A stretch of DNA of 64,000 bases from Incurvaria masculella (GCA_946894095.1 OX335655.1:12090001-12154000); one strand, 5' to 3'. Positions 34,618 through 46,969 are shown, numbered from the stretch's first letter. Notes: generated from the sequence alone by a model not told the origin. Translations and numbers: made by a program.

Positions 34618-36405
34618 AATAAGTTAATGATCATCAGTTATAAAGCATTTACTTTTCTTACTCAGCAGGTTAACAAAATAACAGTGAATCAATTGCACTA
34701 TGCTGTGGTGTGGCGTAAGTTTGTAGCTACTGGAAATGTCAGCTGCGAGAATGAAAGTTATAGCCGCTTGGTGGGTTGGGACTAGCTGGAAAATTGAGTT
34801 TTTTCTTTCGGAAGTAATCTGGTTATTGTGATTGGATACGCTCGAGTTACAAACCCTAGTTCCATTGCATTCGCATTCTCTCAACGCCTTCGCTGTTCGT
34901 GGATTATGAATATTTTCCGCGGCTGATACTGAAAAGTGGTGTTACGTGCGGCGTTTTATCTTTGGGTTTGCGATGGTAGAGAAAAAATCACGTAACAATA
35001 TCTACCTCCGTTTTTATTTACTTTAAGGGGGTATTAGCAACTAATTGCATTCATTTCCGTAAGGGCGTAAGTAAAAATTAATAATAATAACTACAAGGAA
35101 TTTCGATAATCAAATATGTATATTTGTAGATTGATGGTATATCAAATAATTAAAAGACAAAACTATAAGATTCCGATGCTTCGATTGCTCGAACGGGGCC
35201 ATCGAAGCAAAGAGAAAAAGGTTTTTGTAATTGAATAATATCTACAATATCTGAAAAATGAAATAACCGGGATTTAAAATCTTATACGAAATCAACAAAA
35301 GTTTCGCTCACCGTGTATTCATTTGAGACATCGCAACATAATAACTTGTAGATTCCCCTTAATTATATGGTTTTGTTCTGCAATGTTGATTTCAGGCCAG
35401 CACGAAGGGGCTAAAGTGAAAATAAAAAAAACATATTTCAATATTCTCTACACTTATTTTTTTGCCCTAGTAACTCTTAAAGTGCTTCTATAAAATCACA
35501 ATGGTCTTACCCACAATTCATCCAACCCCTGATTCGGTCTAAATAGGCCTATTAATACAAAAGCGATAACGATTCACAAAACCCTCTTGCGACCCTAATG
35601 AAAAGCGCGGGCTGGGGAAGAACATATTTTTAAGAACGTTTAAGGCGCAAGGCTCATCTTAACATATCCTGCGATTACCTGAAAAGCGAGCCTTAACAAA
35701 CGACTAGAGCTGGCTGACCAATTACCGTTATCCAATTTGTTACCAATCTGTTATTATTATAAAATGTATCGGTGGTCAGGAAATCATGTTTAAATAAGTG
35801 TTAGTATCGCTTAAGCGGTCTTCAAATTAACTGAAATCTGGTCGGCTTTATTTTTCAGTTTGACCCAAATAATGTTTTCAAATAATAATAAAGTAAATAA
35901 ATATAATTTTTATTATATTTTATCATAGTATTTGAGAAAGTATATGATTGCATTAACATTTTGTATTGTCTAAAATATTACTGAAAAACATTGTTTCAAT
36001 ATTAAAAACAGCAACGACATAAAAAAACACAGCCTAAGTAAATGCTCCGACTACTTTGTCGTGCCTTGATATATTTGTTTATATTATTTTTAAATGAAGC
36101 AAATGAAGTTCTCTTTCACTTATTTAGTATGACCATTTGTAATTAGGTACGTTTATCAATCAGGTAACTGAACATTTCGATTAATTGTGTGCATCCATGT
36201 AGATGGCGCCTGATCGTTTCTTGTTATTTTTGTAAGCAATTCCTAAAAATATGAAGTTTTTAGTGACGAGCATGTCAAGCAGATATGTATTTCATTTGAT
36301 AAAACATTGATAAAAGATATTTAGGGCTAGATGTACATTAAATAAAAACATATTTACATACACACAATATGTATGATGTATGTATTATATATATATATAT
36401 ATACA
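34618..36405. other. Intergenic, nothing assigned
   Basis: AT-rich. No coding or repeat structure supported. Confidence 0.4.
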
Positions 36406-36465
36406 CATATATAATATTGCATATAAATATATATATATATATATTTATATGCAATATTATATATG
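36406..36465. repeat. Perfect 60-bp AT palindrome
   Basis: Positions 36406-36435 (catatataatattgcatata, then aatatatata) are the exact inverse complement of 36436-36465, with no spacer. The single GC pair island (ttgc/gcaa) shows it is not just an (AT)n run. A potential cruciform. Confidence 0.9.
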
Positions 36466-36795
36466 TAGGTTTATTGTTATAATATTTTTAAGTAAGTTTA
36501 TTACATAACTAATGTATGTATGTATGTACCAAATGATTACTTAGTTTTAGGTTAATACTCAAAGTAACACACCAAACCTACCGCCACTACCTACGAATAT
36601 ATACCTATTAAATTTCTCAAACGCCCAAAGGTCGGCTGGAAGATATCTCTTCGAGGGATAAGCCCGCCTTTGCGCCCCACTTATGTTGTTTTTGCACTAT
36701 ACTTTCTTTTGTAAATTGTTTTTTTTTGTGGCGTAATAAAGAATTTTCAAACAATCAATCAATAACAAAATAAGCTGGAATTGGTTAGATCGTTC
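36466..36795. other. Spacer, nothing assigned
   Basis: No feature supported. Confidence 0.35.
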
Positions 36796-37200
36796 TTAAG
36801 GTGCCCGTACACGAGCAATTTTTGAGGCAATTAATTGCTGGTCAACTGTTGCTAAAGATAGTGGAGAAATAGATGGAGCAATATAGAGCAACCCTAATAG
36901 ATTTTCGGCAACTATCTCAGCGATATGGAGCGATATTGCTCCACATCGCTCCATACTTTTCGTGTCGCCGCCGGTGAGTTGTTTATCGAATTGCTACGTA
37001 TCCGTGCACTTGCTCGCCACATGTGGGCAATTAATTGCTCCATGAATAGTTCCATACTTGACCAAAAACCATGCTGCCGCATATTTCTGAATGTTGCTGT
37101 GACAACGAAATCGACAGACATTGCTGCAAGTTTAGCAATTTTAGTTGCCCGTTTGCAAAAAGTTGTCTCTTGCAATTGGCAACTTTTCGCATGATGCATC
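36796..37200. mobile_element. Probable TTAA-ended non-coding element, right end unclear
   Basis: Starts TTAAGGTGCCCGTACACGAG, sharing the TTAAGGTG terminus with MITE family 1. The interior is rich in repeated ttgct/agcaa motifs on both strands (for example gatggagcaatatagagcaa and gcgatattgctccacatcgc), which opens antisense frames by chance. No right terminus could be fixed. Confidence 0.4.
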
Positions 37201-38089
37201 ACAATTATGTCACAAATATAGCCTTTTTTTTAATTATTTTGTGAGATACAAAATACATGAGAGATGAGACTACTTCTGAGGAGTTTAGCAGAAACAGCAA
37301 CGAATGACTGTGGCGCCATCTAACTAGACGCAATGTAAGATTTGTTGTTGAAGATTTTTCTAAGACAAAGCTTACGGTTACTTAGTTAGTAGTTTATATT
37401 ACTTTGCGTTAAGACACACATTAAATGGAGGGCTAGCAGACAATATGTAAACTATATATGTGGGTAAGAAGGATGAATCATACACCTGGCCGGTTTTTCG
37501 GCTAAAACTTTTCATTTAAGTCTATAAAATATTTCAACAATTTCCTTACAGCAAAACAATTGAAGCGTTTAGACGTATTTATGTGCATACAAGTAACTCG
37601 TCGCCTCAAATCGTCTCTAACCACTTCTTGCATCCGCCCGCCTTAATGCGGTGCTTAAGAGCGGAAGAGGCTCTCAGCAGAGGAAACCGGAGGCTAAGCC
37701 CCGCTAATGTCTGCTGGCGGACACCTGCTCCCCGCCCCTCCGCCCCACCGTCCCTCCGCCCCACCGTCCCTCCGCCCCACCGCCCGCACGCTCCCCTGAA
37801 AGGATTACTAATTTAAATGTCTCGCGGAAAAACAAGGAAATTGTCTTAACGTTGCGAGGGTTGTAATGTCCCGGCGTTTCTATTTGTGCTTGGAAATGTT
37901 TTGTTTAGCATTGTACCTCTGCTACGTGTCTTCTTGTTTCCCTGAAAAAGGTAAATATTAGGTTCTTTGCGGAATGGAGACGGTGTGCTGCAGTGTAGTC
38001 GCCTTCAGTAGGTTTTTTGAATGGCTTATACCACACCTACTGTGATGATATTCGTTCAACACACTATATGATCAGCCACAGTCGCTTAT
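37201..38089. other. Intergenic with a GC-rich 16-bp minisatellite
   Basis: At 37733-37785 the unit ccctccgccccaccgt is repeated about three times. Nothing else assigned. Confidence 0.55.
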
Positions 38090-38345
38090 GCTAAGCTTTG
38101 TCAAGCAACTCTGAGCGCGGTTGGGTTTTAGATAGGTGACCGATTTTAACCGTTGAGGCCGTGGTTCAGATTCCACGTAAATTTGTCTTTACTTACTACG
38201 TGGTAGGGTTAATCCCGCCTGAGTTGGTACCATTGCATTGTATGAATGATGGTTAAGGCGGCAATTAAAATTGTCCGTATTTTTCATGCAGTTCAATGTA
38301 TCCGAACAACATAAGAAAGGTCCTGGCATGGCACCAAGTTCCCAT
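38090..38345 (+). mobile_element. 5S-derived SINE, decayed copy
   Basis: The head gtcaagcaactctgagcgcg then agataggtgacc follows the 5S pattern of 13180-13232 with mismatches. The body has ccgtggttcagattccacg, cgtggtagggttaatcccgc, gagttggtaccattgcattg and gaaaggtcctggcatggcac. Confidence 0.65.
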
Positions 38346-38582
38346 CCTAAATGTTTCTTGTTCGTTGCCAATTGAAATGCATGGTCATTATCTATTCAAT
38401 GACTATATGTTACGTTAGATTTTTACATATATTTGTAGCTATAAGGTAAGTAAAATAATAATATATGAATATATTTACTAAAAACGTTTGTAAACTTATC
38501 TGTGCCAGAAAGAAATTAGTCTTTTGGTAAATTTCGCAATAAAATTAAAATGTTTTTTATTGAAAGTGATATGTTTGTTTTT
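38346..38582. other. Spacer, nothing assigned
   Basis: No feature supported. Confidence 0.3.
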
Positions 38583-38654
38583 ATAATCGACCGTGAAGCA
38601 AGCTTTACTGGGCTCTTTCTTCATTTAATGAGTCCTTGCTTCACGGTCGATTAT
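38583..38654. mobile_element. Mini foldback, perfect 20-bp arms
   Basis: ataatcgaccgtgaagcaag (38583-38602) and its exact inverse (38635-38654) flank a 32-bp loop. The arm matches the terminal sequence of the long-TIR element at 40138-41470 (ccttgcttcacggtcaatta near 41440). This looks like an extremely deleted member of that family. Confidence 0.65.
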
Positions 38655-39282
38655 ACATACATTCATACATATCACATTCCTTTCAAAATAGATTTACTTA
38701 ATGTTTTTCATGCTTATTCCATTGATCAATATAAAATCATATTTCGCACAGGCCAACTAGACTGACAAAGTACTAATTTAAATAATTAACTGCAATAATA
38801 CATACATAATGTAAAATAAAATATTATTAGTTAGCAGTACGTGCCCAGTTCACGATATACCGTCCATAAGCATCGCAAACAACCCGTGCAAACAAAGTCT
38901 GGAACAAAAAAGTTAAATTAATCTTGGTAGGCAAAACCCCGAGTCAACAGAGCTCAGGAGATGTCTGCAAACAAGCAGACCTTCAATCCTGCTTTCCTCT
39001 AGTGAAGAGAGGCTTACATAATCTAAAAATAATGTCACAGTTTTGTACGTGTGCTATGTTCCGGAGAGGTAAACATAGATGATACATAGCCATGCGGTGA
39101 GATCAAAGCATAATTCTTTCCCCTCTTCAAAAGGCATGCATTTCTTCATATACACTCTTCGATTTTATAATTTATGCATATGTATGTAGATAGAAGAATT
39201 CTAGAAGTTCTGAATTTAGATACTTCCATTCCTTATTCGTCCCTATCCATGCTATATTCGGTGCACTCGCCACCGGTCACCC
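38655..39282. other. Intergenic, nothing assigned
   Basis: No feature supported. Confidence 0.35.
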
Positions 39283-40026
39283 ACACTGAAAAAAAAAACA
39301 GTGCTGACTTTAATTCCGATAATAAGAAAGAGTAGACCAAGTCAATTGGTAACTCTAACTTTGTGAAAACATTTAACCTGAAACATTTAACGTTGCTGTA
39401 TTTTTTTAACTGTTCGTCATAACTACTTTCTGTTGCAGGGGGTCCATTCAGAGCAAGAGTGAGTTCGAGTTCGGGAGTGAGTTAACCTAAAAATAGCTAG
39501 GAAATATATTATTATTTAAATAACGGAACCGTTATTTATACTTCCAACGGATTTACGGGACAAACCAGATTTTTACCTAACTGTAATGATGTTCTAGAAG
39601 TGTGGAAACAGTAACTATTTAAAAAAGTGAGTTGATATTTAGTGGCGAACTCGAACTCACTCTTGCTCTGAATGAACCCCCTGTTCCTAGAATCATGTGA
39701 AAACTGTTTCTAGCTTCATTATTTTTGTTCATTTTTACTAAGATTTAAATTTAGTGAGAAGGTGCTGCCCAATATGTTAACATTACTGTACCTCCGGATA
39801 GTTGCACGCCTGATTTGTAGTCAGCAGCACTATACAATCACTTAAAATAACCATTTCACATCATCTGATGCATCACTCGTTTAATTTTCACAAAGCGGTA
39901 CTGTTTAATTGGTTTAAATAACTCTTTAATATTGACTGTTTGAGCTCATCTATATATAGTAACCGTAATATATTAATTATAATGAGAAATGCTTTATCAT
40001 AAATGGTAGAAATCATTTTTTTCAGT
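39283..40026. mobile_element. MITE with acactgaaaaaa ends, split by a nested MITE
   Basis: The outer ends acactgaaaaaaaaaa and tttttttcagta resemble the element at 15318-15799. The element at 39436-39683 sits inside. Confidence 0.4.
39436..39683. mobile_element. MITE with 38-bp CAGGGGG TIRs (248 bp)
   Basis: Left end cagggggtccattcagagca then agagtgagttcgagttcg. The right end cgaactcgaactcactcttg then ctctgaatgaaccccctg is its inverse with one base difference. CAGGGG ends are common in hAT elements, but the flanks ttctgttg and ttcctaga do not form a convincing 8-bp duplication. Confidence 0.8.
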
Positions 40027-40137
40027 ACTTTTGTGGTTGACATTTACATTTCTCTGCCGCACCGTACGTCGGTGAGTTTTCTTTAGTAACTTGTACCGAT
40101 CAAGTACGTTGCTTTTTTCAGAAAATATGATATGTAT

Positions 40138-41470
40138 GTACATTGGACCGTAAGGCAAGGACACATTTATTAATGAAAGAGCCCTATAAAAATAACTACT
40201 TCATAAATAGACTGCAAGGCTAGACCCGAACAAGCAAAACCCCAGACATTCGCGGGTATTGCGTCTACCAATTTCGCCACCTGCTGCATACCCGTAACGT
40301 AGAATTATCCTACAGTCCCTCCTCCTGTAATCAATGCCTCTTACTAATACAGTGTTTGAGATTATACATACACTGATTTAACTCTAGTGCTGAATCTGCA
40401 GAAATAATAAGACACTTTGTCTTTTTACGTGACTCGAAATTATTTTTTTACTCTTACAGATACCGTCAGTAATCGCTTTCTGCACTGGGTTACCAGAAAA
40501 TATGGCCTCAAATATATATATATTTATTAAAAAAAACCGGAATGCTGAGAACCAAAGGTGTTTAAAAAAAGCCTAATACACCACGCCTCAGAAAACCACT
40601 GAGCGATGCACCATTCCTGCGAATTTGCGCACTATCGCTAAGCTATCGAGCTTGTTCAAATTGATTGTACTCATGGGATAACCATATAATACCTAAACGA
40701 TAACTACGAGAACAAGTATTTCAGTGTTTTGTGCAGAAAAAATATTAAAGTGAATTCAAACTGATGCTACAATTAAAATAATTAATTTGTAAAGATAACT
40801 TCTGCCCTGCACTCTGGCACCACACAACGGCGCAGTAAAAAGTGCTCGGCATTGTTCCGAAGACTTCACATCTATTTCCTGGTAGAATCCCTTTCTTCGC
40901 TGCACGGTACTCGCTCGGCAGACAATTTATCATCTTGCGAGAGCATCCCGTAACTAAACAAGAAGCGATAAAATCTATGGCCCTGAACTCTGCTCTGCTG
41001 TAAATCTCGGCTTTATAAAATATGTAAGAGATTGCCTGGCGGCTGGGAGGTAGTTTTTTAGGTGTAGACTTGTTTAGTAGTTTTAGGCCCGTGATATTGG
41101 CACAAATGAGAAGTCATGAGCATTCGGTGTTTTATTATTTGGAAGGGAAAACAGTTATTTTTTTAACAATTTAAATTCAAGCAATATGTTACCACCTAGT
41201 TAGGTTTCTAATAAAATGATTTTCAAGGAATGTGACATGTATGTGTGTGATCTTAAACACTGTGTTAATAGGAAGCATTGATTACGGTCGGAGGGCCTGC
41301 AGGAGAATACCAAATTATGGGTATGCAGCAGGTGGCGAAATTGGAAGACGCAATACCCGGGAGTGGTATGTTTTGCTGGTTCGGATTGACCCTTGCAGTA
41401 TATTCGTAAAGTAGTTCTTTCTCTATTATAATTAATGTGTCCTTGCTTCACGGTCAATTAAACATACATT
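40138..41470. mobile_element. Long-TIR element (about 1.33 kb, arms about 235 bp)
   Basis: Left arm (about 40138-40372): accgtaaggcaaggacacat, cgcgggtattgcgtctacca, atttcgccacctgctgcata, cctcctcctgtaatcaatgc. Right arm (about 41240-41470): the inverse set, including tatgcagcaggtggcgaaat, gacgcaatacccgggag and tgtccttgcttcacggtca. No transposase was recognised. The left boundary of the large duplication (40532) falls inside it, so the second copy has only the right part. Confidence 0.7.
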
Positions 41471-41624
41471 CGTGTCATATTACTTGGAAAAAGCGAGGTA
41501 CATGCTAAGTATGAAAAAGTATATTTACTTAATATGAGTTTTATGTATTCTTTCCTTGATTAAAAAAAATGGAACCATTATTAGAAATATTAACCTTATT
41601 ATTTCTTATCTTTTGAATCTTTAC

Positions 41625-41847
41625 TAATAACTGTCTCTCTGTGACGTTTTCACGCCTAAACAGCTTAACAAATTTTGATGAATTTCGGTATAGAAAATGA
41701 TATAGGCTAACTTTTACCTGGGCGAAAATTAAACTCCAAGGGGTATAGAAGTTTGTATGGGGAACTCATAAAACATTAAATGTTAGGTTCAGCCCGACAT
41801 CAGTTCGCAACGAGATTGACACGAGCGTAGCCAGGTAATTCAGCTAG
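41625..41847 (+). mobile_element. Helitron-like 3' fragment ending CTAGT
   Basis: tctctctgtgacgttttcac, aaattttgatgaatttcggt, and a terminus gagcgtagccaggtaattca then gctagt. The terminus resembles that of the arms at 44142 and 45519. Identical copy at 48379-48601. Confidence 0.4.
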
Positions 41848-42440
41848 TGGATAATAAATTAAAAAGTTACAATGGGTAAGCAATGACAACGGAACAACAT
41901 AAATGCAAATGGCGATAAAACGTTTGTGCAAATATGAAAATGTCAAATGAAAATATTTTTTTACCGTGAGGGATAAATGGTAAAAACAAATTTGCATCTA
42001 GTGGGGCATCGTTAAATATATATTAAAAAAACTTAATAATTTTCCCTACAATACATGGTTTTGTTTAATTATAATCTAAATATTTATTTTCGTCGACATA
42101 TTAAAGTTCAAGTGTTATAAGGATAAAATGAAGTTTAGTTTGAAATACTTTTACAAATAAAACTAGAAATTTCACTGAAGAGTACTCATATTGAATACGA
42201 ATAGCAAGAAAACTATTATTATAGAATACCATGGTTACTTCCGCTGGTCGACCAAATCTTAATTAAAATTTCAGTCGTTTCATTAGTCCAAAGTTGTTAA
42301 CAATTCGCTAACAAAATATACTCATACAACATTAACTGGTGTCTTTTCTAGGAACCCTAACTTAATGCGAAACAAACTTTAGAATTAAAAGATAATAATC
42401 TTTTTTGACCTTCTTAAAATGTTCACTTGACAACTAATTT

Positions 42441-42875
42441 TGGTTTAATTGTTATGTCTGGAACCCTTACTTCAGGAAGGATATTGACCTTTTGGAGAGA
42501 GTACAGAGACGTGCAACTAAGATGGTGATGCCCCTTAAGAACAAATCATATAAAAACAGATTGAATGCACTGGGCCTCACTACTCTAGAAGAAAGAAGAC
42601 ACCGGGGTGACTTGATCGAAACTTTTAAAATTCTAAATGGACTTTACGATGTACCCAACCTTCGAACCATATTTACTATGAATACTAATGAAAGACTTCG
42701 TGGACATTCTTTAAAACTTAACCAAAGTAACTTCAACTCTAACCCAAGAAAACATTTAATATCTAACCGAGTGGTGGACTCTTGGAACAAACTGCCACAA
42801 GAAGTGATCAGTGCTATAACAATGAACGGGTTTAAAAACAACACTCAACCAATGACATACACGCATAAGCTTTAA
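42441..42875 (+). pseudogene. 5'-truncated LINE, C-terminus of reverse transcriptase (copy 1)
   Basis: Only the last about 140 residues of a CR1-group pol survive: the tract VWNPYFRKDIDLLERVQRRA, then LGLTTLEERRHRGDLIETFK and NRVVDSWNKLPQEVI. This is the conserved region downstream of the RT fingers and palm. The catalytic domain is absent. The frame ends in the proper stop and is followed within about 15 bp by a (taaa)n tail, the 3' terminus of the insertion. It is unrelated in sequence to LINE family A at 7772. An identical paralogue lies at 49195-49629. Confidence 0.85.
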
Positions 42876-42888
42876 GCTGCTAGTGTAT

Positions 42889-42889
42889 A

Positions 42890-42944
<55 letters not shown>

Positions 42945-42957
42945 ATCAATAAATAAA
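42889..42957 (+). repeat. (TAAA)n LINE tail
   Basis: Nearly pure tetranucleotide repeat directly after the LINE stop codon. Its duplicate at 49643-49711 has the same length and the same single interruption (atcaat). Confidence 0.95.
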
Positions 42958-43429
42958 TTTATTTTTACCCATAAGTATTCATACAATCCACCGGTACTCT
43001 TGCGTATTGAATTCTTTCTTGCCTATTCAATACACACAGTCGGTGTATTCAACAACAGTTCAATCGCTCTTTTGGCGAAATGCTCCCCGATTCTTATTGA
43101 GATCTGAATTGAGAGCTCTTTAGCTTTTTCAGTCAATAGACCGAGAGTTTATTGCTATTACATTACGATAACTCGCAAGAAAATATGTACGACGTAAAGA
43201 TTTCAAGTATTCTTTTCTCATACCAATTTCAATATTTGTTTAGGTATGGGAAAATGTCTCATTGTTACTTTTAATTGAAGAATGTCCTTAATTTTGATTG
43301 CACATCTTAATTTGTGGCGCACGTATATGTATTACGAATATATTAGATACATAATAATAATATCAAGTTATAGACTGGGAACCTTGCAGCAATAGTATCT
43401 TGGATAAAGGATTTATATTATGTAACTAT

Positions 43430-43660
43430 TAGTTGGAATGCTTGGGATTTGAGGAGGCATTCTTCGTCTTTTCCTGTCCACTGCTGGACGTAGGCCTCCC
43501 CCAGAATTCGCCAAGTTGTGCAGTTTCTGCTGTCTGAATTATATCGTCACCGTAACAGAAGGTGCATTGCAGGGTAGAACTTCGAAAGTCAATGTTCCTC
43601 CTGAACTTATGCCCGGCTGTATGACTACTTCCCAAAAACCCATCTGTCTCCAAGCTCTAG
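43430..43660. repeat. Dispersed lepidopteran repeat motif
   Basis: ttcctgtccactgctggacg then taggcctccccc is a motif I associate with dispersed lepidopteran repeats. Boundaries were not found. Identical at 50184-50414. Confidence 0.3.
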
Positions 43661-43910
43661 AGTACATTACTTCTGCGCTGCAGAGCAGCGCGCTCTGGCG
43701 CAGCGTCGGCGCCGGGAGAGCCCGAGAAATGTAAATCGCCGGAGATTATAAAACAAACTTTCGATTCAATTACATCGCTCTTTCCATTAGGTGTGCTTCA
43801 ACCTGCCGCCTGGCCGGCGCCGCGCCCCGCGTCCCACCTCCCCGCCCCGCCCCGCCGCCCGCAGGGCCTGCATGAACGCCACGCAGGGCGTCCGTCTGAA
43901 TTGGCATGCA
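43660..43910. other. CpG-rich patch
   Basis: A GC- and CpG-rich stretch (for example cgccgcgccccgcgtcccac) in AT-rich surroundings, with no protein family in any frame. It could be a promoter-proximal remnant. Identical at 50414-50664. Confidence 0.4.
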
Positions 43911-44141
43911 CCACCTTAAAATAATCTTATGATGGTTTTACTGGAATAATTTAAAATGAACTAGGCGTTAGCTCTGATAATAGCCACTTTATGTGTAATC
44001 TGTATTGTTTGTGCTCGGTTTTTTATTTTGCCTAAAAAAATTAAAATATTTTTTAAGTGACGGAGATGGATGGCTAATACCACACCTCTGTCATAATTTT
44101 AGCCCCACAATCCTGATGGGGCGTTCTAAAATATATGGAGA

Positions 44142-45519
44142 ACTAGCTGCGTTACCCGGCTCCGCTCGGGTTAGTGTCAGCTAAATTATTTCATGGATGG
44201 AGCCCACATGACTGGTCCAAAATAGGGTCAAACTGGTCCAGGACAATGTATCCATCTACCAAATTTAATCAAGATCGTTCGAGCCGAAATAGCATGATTT
44301 AATGAGAAACATCCAATTATTCCCATTAAGAGCTTCGTTGACATTTGTTGGCTATTTAAAAAAAATAAGTATGGGCCGCCAGAACCTCTCTGCACTTGCA
44401 CTGCTACATTGCTTACCTAGAAAGTAAGTAACGTGTAACGTAGGTAAGTTTTGCATGGACACCAACCCACAGCCAGCCTTAACATCGAAAACAGTAACCC
44501 ATCTCGAACCTGACTGCTTCCAGAGAAGCTATACATTGATAAATTATGCACATAAATCGGGTAAGTGGTTCGCAAGTTTTAAGAATTTAACACTCACTAC
44601 TTACCTTTCTGGTAATGAAGCGTTATATAATGTAGCCTATAAGTTTTGAGTAGAATCAGGCTAGACGTAGATACAATCCGCATTTATATCGAGGTTGTTC
44701 ATGGAGTAAGTTGCTTTGTTTTATAAGATATTACGTTTGTAGACTTTATTTATGATACTTAAACTAAATTGACGATTTTTAAAAATCATTTCTGTATGCA
44801 TGTATGTTCCTCCATAACTCTTAAACAAATTATCCAAATGAGATGAAACTTTGTACACGTACATTTAACTACCCGAGAATTAGGATAGACTAAATATAAT
44901 TCAGTTCCGCTTACGCTAAGATGTGGCTGTCATACAAACTGCAATGTTCTGCACGGCTCGGCAGGAGGGCGGCGGCTGGAGGGGGGGGGGGAGCGGCGGA
45001 GGCGGTTACTTCTACTAATTGTACCGAAGTACGGCTTGGTATTTCCCGCAACTTTAGGCCTACTTGTCATCACGCTAAATCGCCAGAGGTGCGACCAATA
45101 GAATGAAATCCTTGAGAACCAGTTACTAGTCTAGATGCGGATTGTATCTACGTCTAGCCTTATTCTACTCAAAACTTATAGGCTACATAATATAACGCTT
45201 AATTACCAGAAGGGTGAGTAGTGAGTATTAAACCTACGTTTTAAACTTTACTTACTTCCTAGGTGCATAAAGGTTCTGGCGGCAAATGCTTTTTTTTTAA
45301 ATAGCCACCAAATATCAATGAAGCTCTAAATGGGAATTAATGGATGTTTCTCATTAAATCATGCCTTTTCGGCTCGAACGATCTTGATGAAATTTGGTAG
45401 ATGGATACATTGTCCTGGACCAGTTTGACCCAATTTTGGATCAGCCATGTGGGCTACTTTTTATCCATGAAATAATTTACCCGACACTAACCCGAGCGGA
45501 GCCGGGTACCGCAGCTAGT
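44142..45519. mobile_element. Foldback element with Helitron-like CTAGT ends, copy 1
   Basis: The left end actagctgcgttacccggct then ccgctcgggttag is mirrored by ctaacccgagcggagccggg then taccgcagctagt. The inverted arms are long: 44142-44430 pairs with about 45235-45519, and 44590-44690 pairs with about 45128-45235 (shared gtagatacaatccgcattta / gcggattgtatctacgtcta). About 160 bp in the left arm has no partner. The loop of about 440 bp holds a ten-G run near 44983. No coding. Identical at 59131-60508. Confidence 0.7.
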
Positions 45520-45677
45520 ATCTTTATAAATTGTAGCCTATGTGTTAATCTGATGTATAAGCTATATTATTGTGAAGTTTCATTAAAATCCATTCAGTAG
45601 TTTTTACGTGAAAGAGTAACAAACATCCATTCATCCATCCATTATTACAAACTTTCCCCTTTATAATATTAGTAGGA

Positions 45678-46235
45678 TTGAAAAGCGCTCGCAGTGGGCG
45701 TTAAGCGGGTCTGAATTGTTGACGTTGAAGTTGCCTTTTACGCCGACTCTGGGTTTTCATACAAATTTGATAGTCCGAGTTAGATTTTGACAGCTTGGAG
45801 AAGTAAAACCACAGAATACGTAGTACAAACTTATGGGTTTAACGGTTTTACGTAACTTCAAAGTTCCGTAAACGCCAATTTAGGTAAGAAATCCGACTAG
45901 GGGTTCTGAGCCCTTAGTCAGACTTGTCATCTAAATTGGCGTTTACGCCAAACCGATCGACTGGCGTTATCAAATGTATGGAGTATTCAAGAGCGTGCGC
46001 AGTAGGCGTTAGGCGAACTAACATTTTTGAATCTGTGTTTTATTAGACAGGTTACACATCGTCGCGGTAAATACACTGACGTTGCCGTTTACGCCGTTTT
46101 TAAACAAATTCGGTAGACCGTGTGTGATTTTGACAGGTTAAAGAAGTAAAATTACAGAATAAGTAGGAAAAATGTGTAGGGGGTTAGACATTTTTACGTA
46201 ACTTCGAAGTTCCGTAACGGCCAATTTAGGTGAGA
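45678..46235. mobile_element. MITE family 5, full plus partial copy in tandem, copy 1
   Basis: 45678-45900 is a left-truncated member (gctcgcagtgggcgttaagc to cgccaatttaggtaaga). 45920-46235 is a full one, from atctaaattggcgtttacgc to ggccaatttaggtgagaa. Related to 7253-7568. Identical at 60667-61224. Confidence 0.65.
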
Positions 46236-46240
46236 AGCCT

Positions 46241-46969
46241 GACTAGGGGCGCCTTTATTGATATTTCTGTAATTCAACATTTATCTGTTCGATAGTCCTT
46301 AATAAATGAACATAAAAATCGGAATGATTTGTTCTTGGTGTCCCGATGGCCCCTCTCAACGTTACGGCACAGTAGATATATAGCTGTGCGACCGGGCCAC
46401 AGCAGTAGCTCAACTCAGGCGATTGTTGAGATAAACACCTTCACTCCATCGAGTGTCGGGGCTTTTACTTAAATATTGGTGTAGCACCGCTGGTTTTATA
46501 TTTTTAAACAGATGATTTCGAAGGACCATTTGCGACAGTTTAGCACCGAGAAACAGGTGCATGAAATCGGGACTTCGTATGGAGTTGAGCTAATGGATGT
46601 AACATATATTCTGTGGTTACTGTTAGGAAGGCCAATTCAGTAGGCAGCGTCAGCGGCGGAGCCCATATTACTTCAATAAGGAGCGGAAGAGCGGGCTTAC
46701 TTGAAACGCCGCTCAAAGCTCCGCCGGCGCTCAATAGGCGCCCAATTTTACATAAACTGATTGAAATTCACGCTTAAATACCGAAATCGTCGCCTCAACT
46801 CGCCGAAGAGAGCGTCACGTCCGATGGGATCTGGCCCGACGGTAAAATTCTCTAATTAGGATTACTCCATCCTTTTTTTTTTAATGGATAATGGATACTC
46901 AATATCTGTTTTATATAACTGGACAATAATTGCTAATACGTCATCCTCGGCAGCAACCCTGAACGGGGA
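46241..46969. other. Intergenic, nothing assigned (copy 1)
   Basis: No feature supported. Repeated identically at 61230-61958. Confidence 0.35.

Noticed and set aside
36912..37202. Overlapping sense and antisense frames of about 90 codons
   Set aside because: Both arise from the repeated ttgct/agcaa motifs of a non-coding element.
37583..37816. Proline-rich open frame
   Set aside because: Produced by the 16-bp GC-rich minisatellite.
42756..42986. Frame encoding a repeated LFIY protein, minus strand (also at 49510-49740)
   Set aside because: It is the translation of the (taaa)n tail of a LINE.
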